A stretch of 64,000 nucleotides of DNA from Tillandsia leiboldiana (lineage: Eukaryota; Streptophyta; Magnoliopsida; Poales; Bromeliaceae). The stretch is taken from NCBI GenBank assembly GCA_029204045.2, contig CM055068.1, forward strand, positions 31,695,587 through 31,759,586, read 5' to 3'. Below are positions 1-11,558 of the stretch, one piece after another; within the stretch, counting starts at the first letter, position 1, and the number at the start of each line of letters is the position of its first letter. The translations under genes and the position numbers were made by a program. The notes beneath the pieces are model-generated. The model was not told the origin of the DNA, made no database searches, and saw nothing but the letters and a program-made list of their open reading frames with translations.

Positions 1-450
1 GCAACCGCTCTCGTGGATTCGGAGCGAGGTACGTTCGTGGATTCGAGACGTGCTACTGGGTGAAGACCGTGGATTCGGTTGGACGTCGTGGATTCGACGT
101 TGGACGCCGTGGATTCGGCGTTGGACGCTAATCGTGGATTCGAGGAGCGTTGCGGAGCGAGCGGAGAAGATCTACTAGGAGCGTATGGAAAAAGGTCGAG
201 TCGTCTGTGAGTACGGTATATCACCTTTGTACGTGTGTTAATTCTAGTGGATTTCGCCGTGTTATCGGTCCCGTGGTTTTTTACTCCGGTTTTGAAGTTT
301 TCCACGTAAAAATCTTGCGTGTTATATTTTCATTTCCTCATTGGGTTTTATTGCGCAACGATTTTTGAGTGTTTATTGTTTACACCTATTCACACCCCCC
401 TCTAGGTGGTTTTTCTCCTATTTAGATCCATATTTTATCATAACCCAACA
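1..450 (+). mobile_element. 3' end of a Sirevirus-type (Ty1/copia) LTR, left part outside window
   Basis: The LTR ends in ...ACCCAACA at 450. Just upstream is CACCTATTCACACCCCCC followed by CTAGG, the plus-strand form of the G-rich block seen near the 3' LTR end of the element at 8526-14930. The same terminus appears inverted at 49954. The left end and the TSD lie outside the window, so it cannot be told whether this is a solo LTR or the end of a complete element. It sits against the leader of the gypsy element that starts at 451. Small ORFs across it are not credible genes. Confidence 0.75.
12..142 (+). repeat. Array of six CGTGGATTCG motifs in Sirevirus LTR
   Basis: CGTGGATTCG occurs at 12, 36, 68, 87, 107 and 133, with variable 9-22 bp spacers. 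The same motif occurs four times inverted in each LTR of the element at 8526-14930 (8944-9020 and 13973-14049), at a comparable distance from the LTR 3' end. It is therefore a lineage feature of these LTRs rather than chance. Confidence 0.8.
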
Positions 451-507
451 CTGGTGCTAGACCAGTTAGGTCTAGGATTGACTTGTTTTCTTTGTTTTTA
501 GCGGATA
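451..507 (+). other. Gypsy leader fragment upstream of gag
   Basis: This short non-coding segment lies between the Sirevirus LTR and the gag ATG at 508. It contains a pyrimidine-rich stretch ending in TTTTTAG at about 496-501, which would fit a leader intron acceptor, but no donor is visible. The PBS and 5' LTR have been lost or lie to the left. Confidence 0.4.
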
Positions 508-1440
508 ATGGCCCGGATTAGGTTATCAACGGAGAACGCAGGGGCAGAAAATACGGTGCCAACATCGGCGGAGTATCAGCTTCTCCGACAACAACTACGA
601 GAGATGGCCGGGCAGTTAGCAGCTTTTATGGAACAAGTGCGTCAGTTGACGCAACAGCCGACTACACCAATGGAGGTCGCCCAGGCTCCTCTGCCCGGAC
701 CAGCCGCACCAGTGACGGGACCGCCGGTGGCGGGCAGCGAGGCTATGGTCGCCCCTCCTCCGACCACGGTAACCGGGGTACCGTCGGTTCAGCCAATGAC
801 GCCTTCGGTAGCACAAACACCAGCAACTTCGGGACCTATGCCGGGGGCCACTGTTAGAGACCCCTTGAGAAAGACCGTGGCAACACCTACTCCCAGAGTG
901 TCCGCCGTCGCTGCGGGGGAAGCCCCTATCAAGCAAACCGAACGGGACATGGTGAGAGCGAACTTGACGGATTTCAAGAAGTACGACCCACCCGTGTTTG
1001 AGGGAGAGACGACCGACCCTTGGGTTGTGGAAAAATAGGTAGACACCATGGAAAGCCTCTTCGAAGATTTGCTGATGGAGGAGCAGGAGCGGGTTCCCTT
1101 GGTGGTCCACTTTCTAGGGGGAAACGCCCGCATGTGGTGGAAGACGGTGTGCTCGGACCCCTCGGAGGGCACCGCCCTTCCATCTTGGTCCTCGTTCTGA
1201 GAAAAATTGTTTGGGGCATTTTTCTCCGACAGCATCAAACAGCAGATGGAAGATGGCTTGAAGCACATCAAGCAAGGAAGGCGGACGGTTATGGGGTACC
1301 AACGGGCATTTGTGAGGTTGATCAAATGTGTTCCCTTTGTCATAAGAGATGAATCTCACAAAGCCCGTCTTTTTGTGGACGAACTCCCCGAACTACCCTG
1401 GTGGAAGACGCGATGTCTCAGAACAAGTGACGGCAGGTAA
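508..1440 (+). pseudogene. gag: Gypsy gag (capsid) pseudogene
   Basis: One frame runs from ATG 508 to 1440, interrupted by TAG at 1036-1038 and TGA at 1198-1200. The first ~110 residues are Gln/Pro/Ala-rich, as in plant gypsy gag N-termini. From about residue 150 the retrotransposon gag (capsid) domain is recognisable: KKYDPPVFEGETTDPW, then WVDTME with its W codon mutated to TAG, FLGGNARMWW, and a helix ending KARLFVDELP. Gag would normally coat the RNA in cytoplasmic particles. The CCHC zinc knuckle and the protease that should follow are missing, so a deletion lies between about 1440 and 1700. Confidence 0.88.
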
Positions 1441-1500
1441 CTTCTGTTTCCTCTCTGATTAGGAGCACCGGTTACACCTAAGCATACTACCCTCATCCGA

Positions 1501-1555
<55 letters not shown>

Positions 1556-1699
1556 CTTTTTCCTCCTCTACTCCCTGACGTGCCTAGTGCGGTTTGGGGG
1601 AGAAATCCTTAGGTATTAGTCGAACCCTTCCCGGCCTACGCGCGCGGGCGAGTTTCGGGGTATAGGAGACCCTATCGTTCTTAGTGAGATCTGTTAGGG
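1441..1699 (+). other. Deletion scar between gag and RT with CT microsatellite
   Basis: I see no coding homology here, although zinc knuckle and protease sequence would be expected. A pure (CT)n run of about 23 units lies at 1507-1552. The segment may be the product of an internal deletion with filler, or a highly decayed gag-protease linker. Confidence 0.6.
1507..1552. repeat. (CT)n microsatellite
   Basis: An uninterrupted CT dinucleotide run of about 46 bp. Confidence 0.97.
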
Positions 1700-2422
1700 G
1701 TTATGTGAGGATTAAATGGGTCCCACCCCTTACCTTGCAATTAAGGACCCAGGAGACCGATAGGTCGCGTGGGGCCGCAGTCCAAGTTAGATCCGACGTC
1801 TCAGTCGTAAGGGAATTCCCGGATGTATTTCCGGCGGAACTCCTTGGGATGCCACCTGAACGAGAGGTCGAATTCCCTATTGAGCTGCTCCCAGGCACTA
1901 AACCCATCACCAAAGCACCGTACAGGATGGCCTTCGCCGAGTTGAAGGAACTCAAGGCACAGCTAGAGGACCTTTTGGATAAAGGCTTCATCAGACCGAG
2001 CGTGTCGCCATGGGGTGCGCCCGTTCTGTTCGTAAGAAAGAAGGACGGAAGCCTTCGCCTGTGCATAGACTACCGGGAAATAAACAAGGTCACTATCAAG
2101 AATAAATACCCCCTGCCGCGGATCGACGATCTGTTCGACCAGTTACAAGGAGCAACGGTGTTCTCGAAGATCGATCTGCAGTCCGGCTATCACCAGCTCA
2201 GAGTTAGGGGCGAGGATGTTCCCAAAACGGCCTTCCGGACTCGCTATGGCCACTACGAATTCACGGTAATGCCGTCCGGGCTCACAAATGCCCCGGCGGT
2301 GTTCATGGATATGATGAACAGGGTGTTCAAACCCTTCTTAGATTTATTCGTAGTGGTCTTCATTGATGATATCCTCATCTACTCACGTACAGATGAGGAA
2401 CATGAGGAGCACCTACGTATAG
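1700..2422 (+). pseudogene. pol: Gypsy reverse transcriptase, N-terminal two thirds
   Basis: The frame contains the classical Ty3 RT motifs in order: VVREFPDVFP before RT, FIRPSVSPWGAPVLFV (fingers), SLRLCIDYREIN, FSKIDLQSGYHQ with the first catalytic Asp, KTAFRTRYGHYEF, MPSGLTNAP, and VVVFIDDILIYS with the catalytic FIDD near 2355-2385. RT copies the element RNA into DNA in the virus-like particle. The catalytic residues are intact. The frame is cut after EEHLRIV by the LTR inserted at 2423, and coding resumes in register at 6311. The ORF as it stands reads about 100 nt into the inserted LTR and stops at 2529, which is an artefact. Confidence 0.95.
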
Positions 2423-3261
2423 TGTCACGCCCCGGGGTCGAAACTGCAACCCGGGCTCGCCAACAGATCCGCCATCTGTACGGAACTGCCGCACAGACGA
2501 AGCGTCTACCCTGCAAGTCAGATCTATAGCTAAAAACATGTATCAGAGCTGAAACTAAAACCAAAAGCTATAGAATAAAACTGAACATCTGGAATAGTAA
2601 AATCTCCACTAGTACACAAATCCTCAAGGTACAAGTCTCACAGGAATAAAACAAATACTATCCTCACAAGTCTCTCAGAATGTCCAGTACAAAAGTGGAA
2701 ACATAAAATACACCGGGTACATCTACCTTAGACTCTCATTGCTGGTAATGAACTAATCGGCCGCGTCCTCACCTCGATCTGTTGTCTCCGCGCGAACCAA
2801 GCCGGAACAGCTGCCTCAACCTGTCACCGCAGCGGGTGTGAGATCTACTGCAGAAGGCAGATCTCAGTGGGTACCGTCCCAAAATCCACGGTATGCCAAC
2901 TAAGCCTACTGGAGGCAAAACAGATAGGTATGCAGATAGATAGATAGATAATGGTAAGCTGAAAGAAAACTACAGCTAAAGTGTGTCTCAAACATAATGC
3001 TCAAAGAAAACTCTATCATAAACATACTATGCATACTCTCGCTAATGCTAAAATGCCTCAGTATCAATGCTCAAAGGAAAAACCCATCTAAGAACATAAT
3101 ATGTAACCACCCGCTCATAACACCCAATCCCAATGACTGCCACATAGGGTCCAGTCAAGCCTGCGCCTGTCGACTAGGAACGCACCTGCCCACTGCCACA
3201 CATCCACATGAGGACGGGACTTACGTGGGGCGTCCTGTCCGACTATCTCAATCAAGTAACC

Positions 3262-3350
3262 ACCTGGTAACTCGGCCAGGGGCATCAACCACCTGGTAAC
3301 TCGGCCAGGGGCAAGTAACCACCTGGTAACTCGGCCAGGGGCATCAACAC
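3262..3350 (-). repeat. Three copies of CTGGTAACTCGGCCAGG minisatellite unit
   Basis: The unit CCACCTGGTAACTCGGCCAG recurs every 29-30 bp. Read on the sense (minus) strand it is the same unit, CCTGGCCGAGTTACCAGG, that forms the 43-copy array at 39697-40947. Confidence 0.9.
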
Positions 3351-4899
3351 ATCTACGCATCCGGAGCGTGACCCGAGGGGAGCGACCCCAACGAGCTCAA
3401 GTATCACATCAGTCTCAACTGTCTCAATAAACGACACATGCAGGCTATGGTCCACGATCAAACAGATCGGCAACTCAATGCTCAGAAGTACAACTCAGTC
3501 GGAAAAGACTCCTCGACTCAAACAAGAAAAGCCCAAATCCTCACATGATCTGTCGGAGAACCCTCAACGACTCAATCTGATAATGCACAACTCATGGCTA
3601 AGTCGGAAAACCTCCACGACTCGATCTGCCAGAACCCCAAACTCTCAAGCTAAAACGGAGGTCCACCTCAACGACTAAATCGGAAAAACACAATCTAAAG
3701 CAATCACCCAATCCCCACAAGGAAGCTCATCTCACATGACACTAGAGCTCAACACACATGCTCTAAAAATCCACTCGGCCCCCCGGCACGAGTAAACCCG
3801 CACCCTGAACCTATGCCATACCTTTGGCAACTCATAATTTAAAAACCATCTTTGAAAACCTTGATTTTCCTTAAAACGGGTTTCTCGATTTTTAAAACGG
3901 TTCAGGTGCAATTATGGTGCAACCAAAGCATGAAACCTAGTGTCATATAATATCAGGAGTCTACTAAAAATAATTCGGGGTTCCAATAAATTTTACAAAA
4001 AATTTCAGGCAACTATCAGATGTAAAAACAGCGAAAACGCCTAATAACCATGATCAACTTGCATTCAATAGCATTAAGGAGCATTCCATACATTTTGGAG
4101 AAATTCCAACCCACCCGGATCGCTTTCCGCAGGCAACGCTGAAGTCGGTGAAGTGCCGAAACCTTGAACTGATAAAACCTCGAAAATCGTGCCGCAAATC
4201 CCGGGAAAACCTCGGAAGCTCCAATAAATTCCCTCGAGTCCACTACAAACATCCACGCGTATTTTGGCTCACTTCACGGTCAATCACAGTGCAAACAAGG
4301 ATCTGAGTACTCCACAATCCACTAACAGCAGCTGAACACTCAAATGTATATGCTCACATAAAACAATCTACCAAAAATCCATAATCCACTTCTTTACAAG
4401 CTCCCTAGCACACATAATTAACCTTCAGCACACTCAAAAGCCCAAATACACTTAATCCCTCACACTAGGCTCACAACATACATACACACTTCTCACAACA
4501 CCCATAAAATCCACCAGCTCACCAACATCTCTTAACACTAAACAAATAAATATTTACACACAATTACAACATCTCTGCACACCCCACAGCACTCTCCAAA
4601 CATTATGCTCTCATAAGAAAATCACAAAATTCCAAGTCTAGTATCATAAGGAACTCTCAGCATCCTTTCATAGCCCTCTTGAATCCCCACAGCTCCAACA
4701 CAACAAAGGTCCCCTCAACAACAGCACCCCTCACCAGGTGCTTCCGCGCGCCGCCCACCGTCGGCTTCAACAGCTTGCGCGGCACCAAGCTTCCGCGCGC
4801 ACTGTGCTGCACCACCAAAACCGGGGAAAAAACCAACGCCAGGATTACCCAAAATACAAACACCCACACACACACACAGGGCAAAGTAGCCCAGTCCCA

Positions 4900-5260
4900 G
4901 CCGACGACGACGACGACGCGCGCTCACGCGAGGAGCTCGCTGCGCTCGCGTCGCCGCGCGCGGAGCTGCTGCTGCCAGCGCGGCATCCGCGCCAGCCGCG
5001 CGGCGCCTGGGCCTGCCGCGCGCGGCGCCCAGGTGCGCACGACGCGGCGCCTAGGCGCGCTGCGCAGCGCCCAGGGGCGCACCGCGCGGCGCCCTGGCGC
5101 CCGCTGCGCAGCGCCCAGGGCGCTGCGCAGCGCCCAGGGGCGCTCCGCGCGGCGCCCTGGCGCCCGCTGCGCAGCGCCCAGGGGCGCTCCGCGCGGCGAC
5201 CTGGCGCGCTACACCCGCCGTCAGAGCGACGTCCACACGCTGCGCGGCGCCCACTTGTGA
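4900..5260. repeat. GC-rich imperfect repeats (GCGCAGCGCCCAGGGGCGC)
   Basis: Several imperfect copies of a GCGCAGCGCCCAGG unit occur, with CpG-rich inverted halves. The block produces long spurious ORFs in several frames on both strands. Confidence 0.8.
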
Positions 5261-6311
5261 GCCCGCGCAGCTGCCCAGCGCATGCGGCCTCTCCACCACG
5301 GACAAAAAGTCCGGAACCCACACCAACACACACAGGAAATCATCAAAAAAACCCAAACCGAGCTAGCCAAAAATCCGCAACATACCTCGTTGAGCTCGGC
5401 GCGCTCGCTCCGCTTGCTCCACTCGACTTCCAAGACTACTAGCAGAGGGTCCACTCTCACTCATCTCTCATTTCCCCCTTTTTTTTTTCCTCTTTTTCCA
5501 TCTTCTTCTTCCTTCTTTTCTCCCTTCATCACTTCCTCCGCTTTGCTTGGAAACCTCTGTTTTGCTTTGTTGAAGAAGGCGATGACGTGGCGGGGGTGTT
5601 AATTAAGGATGCTTAACTAATGGGATGCAGCTGTAGCAAGGGTTAAAATAACCCCTCTCTCTCTCTCTCTTAATTCCTTTTCCTTTAATTCCCATAATTT
5701 CACTCTCTCTCTTAATTCCTTTTCCTTTAATTCCCATAATTTCACTTTCCTTGCCTCTATCTTCACAGGCTAAAATATTAACTAATTAATTAAATTAATT
5801 AAATTAATTAATTAATTATCCTCCTCTTTAGCCAACTCCAAGTCACTTTTTGTCCTCGGGCCTCCGCACCAGTCCGGAACCTCTCGAACTCCGCTGTAAT
5901 CTGAAAATACACATGTCCACAGCTTTTTCAACTAAAAAAGCTCAACTGTGGAATCGGTGTGCTCAAACCAAAAACCGGCTCCAAAACTGTCAGTTCCGAC
6001 TCACTTTTCGCCTTCGGGTTCTCAGTGTCAATCCGGAACCTCCCGAACCCCGCTGTAATCATAAAATACACCTGTTCCAAGTGTCCCAATATTTCTGCAC
6101 TCCACTGTGAAGTCGGAGCTTCCCCGAAATCGGTCCTCTAACGGCGGACAATGCCCGGAAAACCCCGAATCGACCTGGGGCTTCCGCGTTGATCCGAATC
6201 AACCCGAACTCATCTGTAAACACATAAGGAACACGCTCGAGGCAATTTCTCCGCACCATGCCATCTTGCGAGGTCGGTGCGCTATCCGGAAACCCGGTAT
6301 TCTACATATAG

Positions 6312-8525
6312 TCCTTCAGACCCTCCGGGATCAGAAACTCTATGCGAAACTCAAAAAGTGTGAGTTTTGGCTCCGCGAGGTGGACTTTTTGGGGCATGTT
6401 GTTTCAGCATCTGGAATTGCGGTAGACCCGAGGAAGATAGACTCTGTGACAGACTGGCCCCGACCGACAACGGTAACGGAGGTACGAAGTTTCCTGGGTC
6501 TGGCAGGGTATTACAGGCGCTTTGTGGAAGGCTTCTCCAAAATAGCTACCCTCTTGACTCGTCTGACCCGGAAAGGGGAGAAGTTTATCTGGACGGATCA
6601 GTGCCAGAGGAGTTTTGAGGAACTCAAGGACAGATTGACGCGGGCCCCGGTTCTCAACTTACCGGAGCCTAGAGAGGACTATGAGGTCTATTGCGATGCG
6701 TCGCGAAACGGCCTCGGAGGTGTGCTTATGCAACGGGGTAAGGTCATAGCCTATGCGTCAAGACAACTAAAGGAGTACGAGAGAAATTATCCCGTGCACG
6801 ACTTGGAGCTGGCGGCAGTCGTGTTTGTCCTCAATTTGTGGAGACATTATTTGTACGGGACACACTGCGATGTATATTCCGATCATCAGAGCCTCAAGTA
6901 CCTCTTCACCCAGAAGGAGCTAAACTTGCGGCAAAGGCGGTGGCTCGAGCTACTGAAAGACTATGACTTGTCGATCCACTACCACCCGGGGAAGGCAAAT
7001 ATGGTGGCCGACGCCTTGAGCCGCAAGGGACAGACAGAAGGAGCAGGGGTAAGTGCTATTACCCAGCAGGACCACCTGATTGCAGAGTTTTCGCAATTGA
7101 GGCTAGAGGTGGTGCCAGCGGGTACGGTCGCACGACTCACGACCCTGGTGGTCAGACCCACCGTGCTAGACAGGATCTTGGAAGGACAATCGAAAGATAC
7201 CCAGTTACAACTTGTGCGAGACAGAGTACCCTCAGACCAAGGGGGCGATTTCGCAATAGGCTCTGATGGCACAATACGATTCCGAGGACGAATCTGCGTG
7301 CCAGACCTATCGGAACTCAAAGAGGAGATTCTGAGGGAAGCGCATACTGCTCCCTACGCAGTGCACCCTGGGGGAACGAAGATGTACAAAGATATAAGGC
7401 AAACCTTCTGGTGGCCTAAATTGAAGGGAGATGTGACCCGATTCGTGGCACACTGCCTAGTGTGCCAACAAGTAAAGGCCGAACATCAACGCCCAGCAGG
7501 GAAGTTACAACCGCTGCCGGTGCCAGAATGGAAGTGGGAGATGATTACGATGGATTTTGTGACCGGCTTCCCGAGATCGCCACAAGGACATGATGCGATA
7601 TGGGTCATAGTGGATCGTTTGACGAAATCGGCCCACTTCCTGCCCATACATACGACGTGGACTCGGGAATGACTGGCGCAAACATACATTAATGAGATAG
7701 TGAGGTTGCATGGAATGCCGGCGTCCATTACGTCGGACAGAGACACGCGATTTGTGTCGAACTTTTGGCAGAGCCTGCAACGAACAATGGGTACCAAACT
7801 GCATTTCAGCATGGCTTTTCACCCGCAAACTGACGGACAATCGGAGCGGGTGATCCAAATCCTCGAAGACATGCTCCGGGCATGCGTACTTGACTTGGGC
7901 GAAGGGTGGTCTCGATACCTACCCCTTGTGGAATTCGCCTACAATAACAGTTATCAAGCCAGCATTCAAATGGCGCCATACGAGGCTCTGTATGGGCGCC
8001 GCTGTCGGTCTCCAATATGCTGGGACGACTTGGGAGAGCGCAAGTTTTTGGGCCCAGATTTAGTAGAGGAGACCGAGGCAAAGGTGCGTCTGATCAAACA
8101 ACGGCTGCTGACCGCCCAGAGCAGACAGAAAAATTACGCGGACCATAGACGACGGGATTTGGAATTCATGGTGGGTGAGCGCGTGTTGCTCCGAGTTTCC
8201 CCTTCAAAGGGGACCCGACGTTTCGGACTGAGGGGAAAGTTAAGTCCGAGGTACGTAGGACCGTTTGAGATCCTAGAACGCGTGGACCCGGTGGCGTACC
8301 GGTTGGCCCCGCTGCCGAACCTCGATCGAGTCCAGAACGTGTTTCACGTTTCAATGCTCCGGAAGTACCTCCCCGACCCCTCTCACGCCCTAGATGTATC
8401 CACTATCGAGTTACGAGAGGACTTAAGCGTCGAGGAGACGCCGGTGCGGATCTTGGCACGAGAGGATAAGAAATTGCGCAATCGGACCATCCCATATGTA
8501 AAGGTCTAGTGGAGCAACCACGAGG
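6312..8525 (+). pseudogene. pol: Gypsy RT C-terminus, RNase H and integrase
   Basis: This continues RT directly after the TSD. The order is the RT thumb/connection (KKCEFW, FLGHVVS, FLGLAGYYRRF), then RNase H (YCDASRNGLGGVLMQ, DLELAAV, YSDHQSL, HPGKANMVADALSR with the D-E-D-D set). The integrase follows, with an HHCC zinc finger (CLVCQQVKAEHQRP), the core Asp in MDFVTGFP, SDRDTRF, and the Glu in HPQTDGQSERV. The GPF tail motif and chromodomain-like end come last. One in-frame TGA interrupts integrase at 7670-7672. A TAG at 8507-8509 sits inside the C-terminal IPYVKV..WSNHEE motif. The last codons are displaced to 14936 by the Sirevirus insertion. Confidence 0.95.
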
Positions 8526-9900
8526 TGTAGAGTTATTATGGATCCATAAGGATCTAAATAGGTACTATCAAACAACTAGAGGGGGGGTGAATAGGTGTAA
8601 TACTTAAAAACTCAATCTCAGTGCAAAATAAAAACCAATGCGGAAAATAAAAACAGCACACCGAGATTTACGTGGAAACTCCAATCCAGGAGAAAAACCA
8701 CGGGACCAACACGCAATAACAATCCACTAAGAATAGAAGAATAACAAGGTGATTACCGACTCCACGGACTCAACCCCTCCTTCAGCTTCTTCGGACCTTG
8801 CGCTGACCGGTTGGATATCCGCGCAATAACAATCCCTAAGAAAAGAAGAATAACAAGGTGATTACCGTCTCCACGGATTTAACCCCTCCTTCAATTTCTT
8901 GGACCTCGCGCTCCACCGATTTTGCACGTCCACTGCTCACGTTCGAATCCACGAACGCACGCTTCGAATCCACGAAACGCCTTTAGCACACCGAATCCAC
9001 GATGCCACGTCGAATCCACGACGCAAACTCAGTCGATAAGAATATTGACTTCGATGGTGATCCTTTGCTTAGATTATCAATGAAGAACCGTAGAAGAAAT
9101 CTCTAAGCAAAGATTAGATCAATTCGACAAAAGATATGTTCTTGAAAGAACCATCGAATTGACCTAAAAGAGGCTATAAAGAAGAACGATGAAAACCTAG
9201 CCTCTAGGGTTGCTCTCAAGAGTTTTATAAAAAGATCGGCCGTAGCTCCCACGTTTTTGAGAAACCCTAAACGTCTATTTATAGTTTAGAAACCTTTGGA
9301 AAGAGATAAGAATCAAAAACATACCTTATCTGGAAATTTTCAGGACGGCGATCCGGATCGGATTTACTGCGATCCGGATCGTCGTAACGAGATTGACGAT
9401 TCCAGAAATACCATGGTTCGGGATCCGGATCGCATTGCCCGATCCGGATCGTTCATACAAATCAGAAAACTTAACATTCGGGATCCAGATCGGAAATTGC
9501 ATGGATCCGGATCGAAGTCTTGTATGAAGCAACAACCTTCGGGATCCGGATCGTTGGCTCTGATCCGGATCCTGAACAAGTCCGAACACCAGTTTTTGAT
9601 TATTATGCAATTAAAAGTTCATCCAAGTGTTTCTATACTATAAGAAAGTATTCGGATCACCATAATTATTTAGTTAAACATACCTGATCCTCTTGAATAC
9701 TTTCTTCTTGAGATTGATGTAACTGATCCACAATTCTTCAACTTCAATCTTCAAGACTCAAGACACTGGGTGTCAACTTGAGCTCTTGTTGAATCTTCTC
9801 TAAGTCTTTGATTGCTGATTGACAATTTGATCCCTTTAAGACTCTGACTCAACTCACTGACTTGACTCACGAAATATGCCAATACCAAAAAGCCGTAACA
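8526..9900 (-). repeat. 3' LTR (minus orientation) of the Sirevirus TR-GAG
   Basis: This LTR is 1375 bp. It contains four inverted CGTGGATTCG motifs (8944-9020), a TATA box on the minus strand (9275-9283) and eight GATCCGGATC-type palindromes upstream of it (9350-9571). It differs from the 5' copy at 8542 and 9636 and by one T near 9256. Confidence 0.95.
9350..9571. repeat. Paired palindrome array GATCCGGATC in U3 (3' LTR copy)
   Basis: Perfect GATCCGGATC occurs at 9350, 9371, 9422, 9441, 9504, 9543 and 9562, with one variant (GATCCAGATC) at 9482. They fall into four pairs spaced 19-22 bp, with pairs about 60-72 bp apart, and the last three units each start TTCGGGATCC. The array lies upstream of the TATA box with respect to minus-strand transcription. 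Confidence 0.95.
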
Positions 9901-9914
9901 ATCTCCCCCTTTGG
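9901..9914 (-). promoter_or_regulatory. Polypurine tract of the Sirevirus TR-GAG
   Basis: On the minus strand GCCAAAGGGGGAGAT directly abuts the 3' LTR start TGTTACGG. This is the expected site of plus-strand DNA priming. Confidence 0.9.
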
Positions 9915-11558
9915 CAATTTCGTGACAAAACCCAAAAATACATAAAAGCGCTCAAGTCACTCATCTTAAACCAAAAAATCGAAACTCAATGTCATCACCA
10001 AAACATTGATTTTCTTTGCGTGAAAGATCCAATAAATACAAAATTACATTTGAACCAAACAGTCCTAGAACATACTCTATGACTTAGGACTTGGAGTCTT
10101 AAAGTGATGTAATTCCTGCAAAACAAAACTCCAAACAAAATCAAACGTTAGTTGTTAGAAATTAAAATCCTACATTTGATCCGTCTTCCTTTTGGTTCTT
10201 TTGTTTTTCGGCTCTTTCAATTTTTTCTTTGTCTCCCCCTATCTTGAGCATCTCTAACATGTTTTCCATGTTCTCCATGTTCTTGAGCATCTATGTTCTC
10301 CCCCTTTGTGATACGATCATCATTTTCCGTTCTCCCCCATTTTTTCATTTTCGTTTGTACTCTCTTGATGATCTCATCTCCGATCATTTCTCTTCTCCCC
10401 CTTTTTGTCACAAATTGTCAAACAGTGAACATACTAGAGAAAAGTAAATCACTAACAATATTAGTTCATAGAGAAAGAGAGATAAAAACTCAGTTCTGGT
10501 ATATAACAAAAATGCAGATTCCGTACCTATACCAGAAAGCAAAAATCAAATAATTTCTTGAAACAAATCCAGATTTTAGAATCTTTTCAAATACCGATTT
10601 GTATTCCATCAAGAAATCAATTTAAGTGCTTTAAACAGTGAATTCACACAGATGTCATTCAATCCAATTAATTTCACAAAATTAAAAAGATTTACTCCAA
10701 AATCATGAAAAATAAAGGTAAAACATTATAAACCGTTTTTCATGTTATATTCATCAAACACAAGTCATCAAAAATAATCTTGAGATCCAAACTCTATCAA
10801 GATGTAACGGATTTACAAAGATGACTTACAGAGATTTCCAAATGACATCAATTTGATTTCTTACCCTTTCAAATTTGAGATAAGCACTAAAATACCTAAG
10901 GGTGGCTCTTTGAGCATCTTTCAACTATTCCACCTTATACCAACCAGGAGATTGTTCAAAATATAAGAGTTTTGCATATAAATCTCCAAATGCTTCAACT
11001 AAAGATTTTCTCATAAAATACTATCAAGCATCCATAACATGTGGTAGCTTCACACACAAACCGGACGACCGGGGTGGCAGCTCTTTCCAGCATGTGGTGG
11101 TAGTTTTCACACTCCTTTCGGATGTAACTCTTTCCACATTTTCATAATTCAATTATTTACCCTTGTAAGAAGACAATCTCTTACGTGAAAGAATTAAATC
11201 CCAAATTTTAGTCAATCGGTTGTCTCATGTTTATCACAAAGAACTCACACAACCGAGATAGATTAAGCATCTGAAGATCACACATGATTTCTAAAATTTG
11301 ATGCTTATAATATCAAAAACTCCTATAATGAAGTATCTTCAAGATTATGATTATGAAGTAAAGTTGATAATCCATATAAAATTAATTTGGAGTGAATGAA
11401 AGTGAAAGCCCTTTTCATTCAATGCACTTGTTCATTAAAAATCCTTTTGTTCAAAAACAAAGTATAAAAATGAAGAGCATTGAAAAACATGTAATGCAAA
11501 GATTAAGAAAGATATGAAGGGAAAACCAATCAAAGCATTACATACAGTCATAAGCTAT
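9915..11558 (-). other. Non-coding 3' internal region with extra polypurine tracts
   Basis: No pol homology is visible in about 1.6 kb that separates gag from the 3' LTR. Four additional PPT-like blocks, AAAGGGGGAGA or close variants on the minus strand, lie at about 10231-10240, 10297-10307, 10331-10340 and 10394-10405. Multiple PPTs upstream of the 3' LTR are a described Sirevirus trait. The remainder is AT-rich and unassigned. Confidence 0.75.

Larger units (their letters stand above)
2423..6306 (-). mobile_element. Solo LTR (gypsy-type, 3.9 kb) inserted in RT
   Basis: On the plus strand it begins TGTCACGCCCCGG and ends TTCTACA. It is flanked by the 5-bp TSD tatag at 2418-2422 and 6307-6311. 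The terminus matches, in reverse, the ...CCCCGGGGCGTGACA ends of the other gypsy LTRs in this window, so it lies on the minus strand. No internal region is present, so it is a solo LTR left by recombination between two LTRs. It carries a 25-bp terminal hairpin (2474-2498), an upstream hairpin (2840-2865), three copies of a 29-bp minisatellite unit, and GC-rich repeats at about 4900-5260. ORFs inside it are repeat artefacts. Confidence 0.93.

Noticed and set aside
4679..5442. 193- and 234-codon ORFs near 4.7-5.4 kb
   Set aside because: They lie in the GC-rich repeat of a solo LTR, open on both strands, with no domain.
9296..9643. 115-codon ORF on the plus strand and 94-codon ORF on the minus strand in the Sirevirus LTR (also at 14326)
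   Set aside because: They are created by the GATCCGGATC palindrome array; identical copies in both LTRs are expected from LTR identity.
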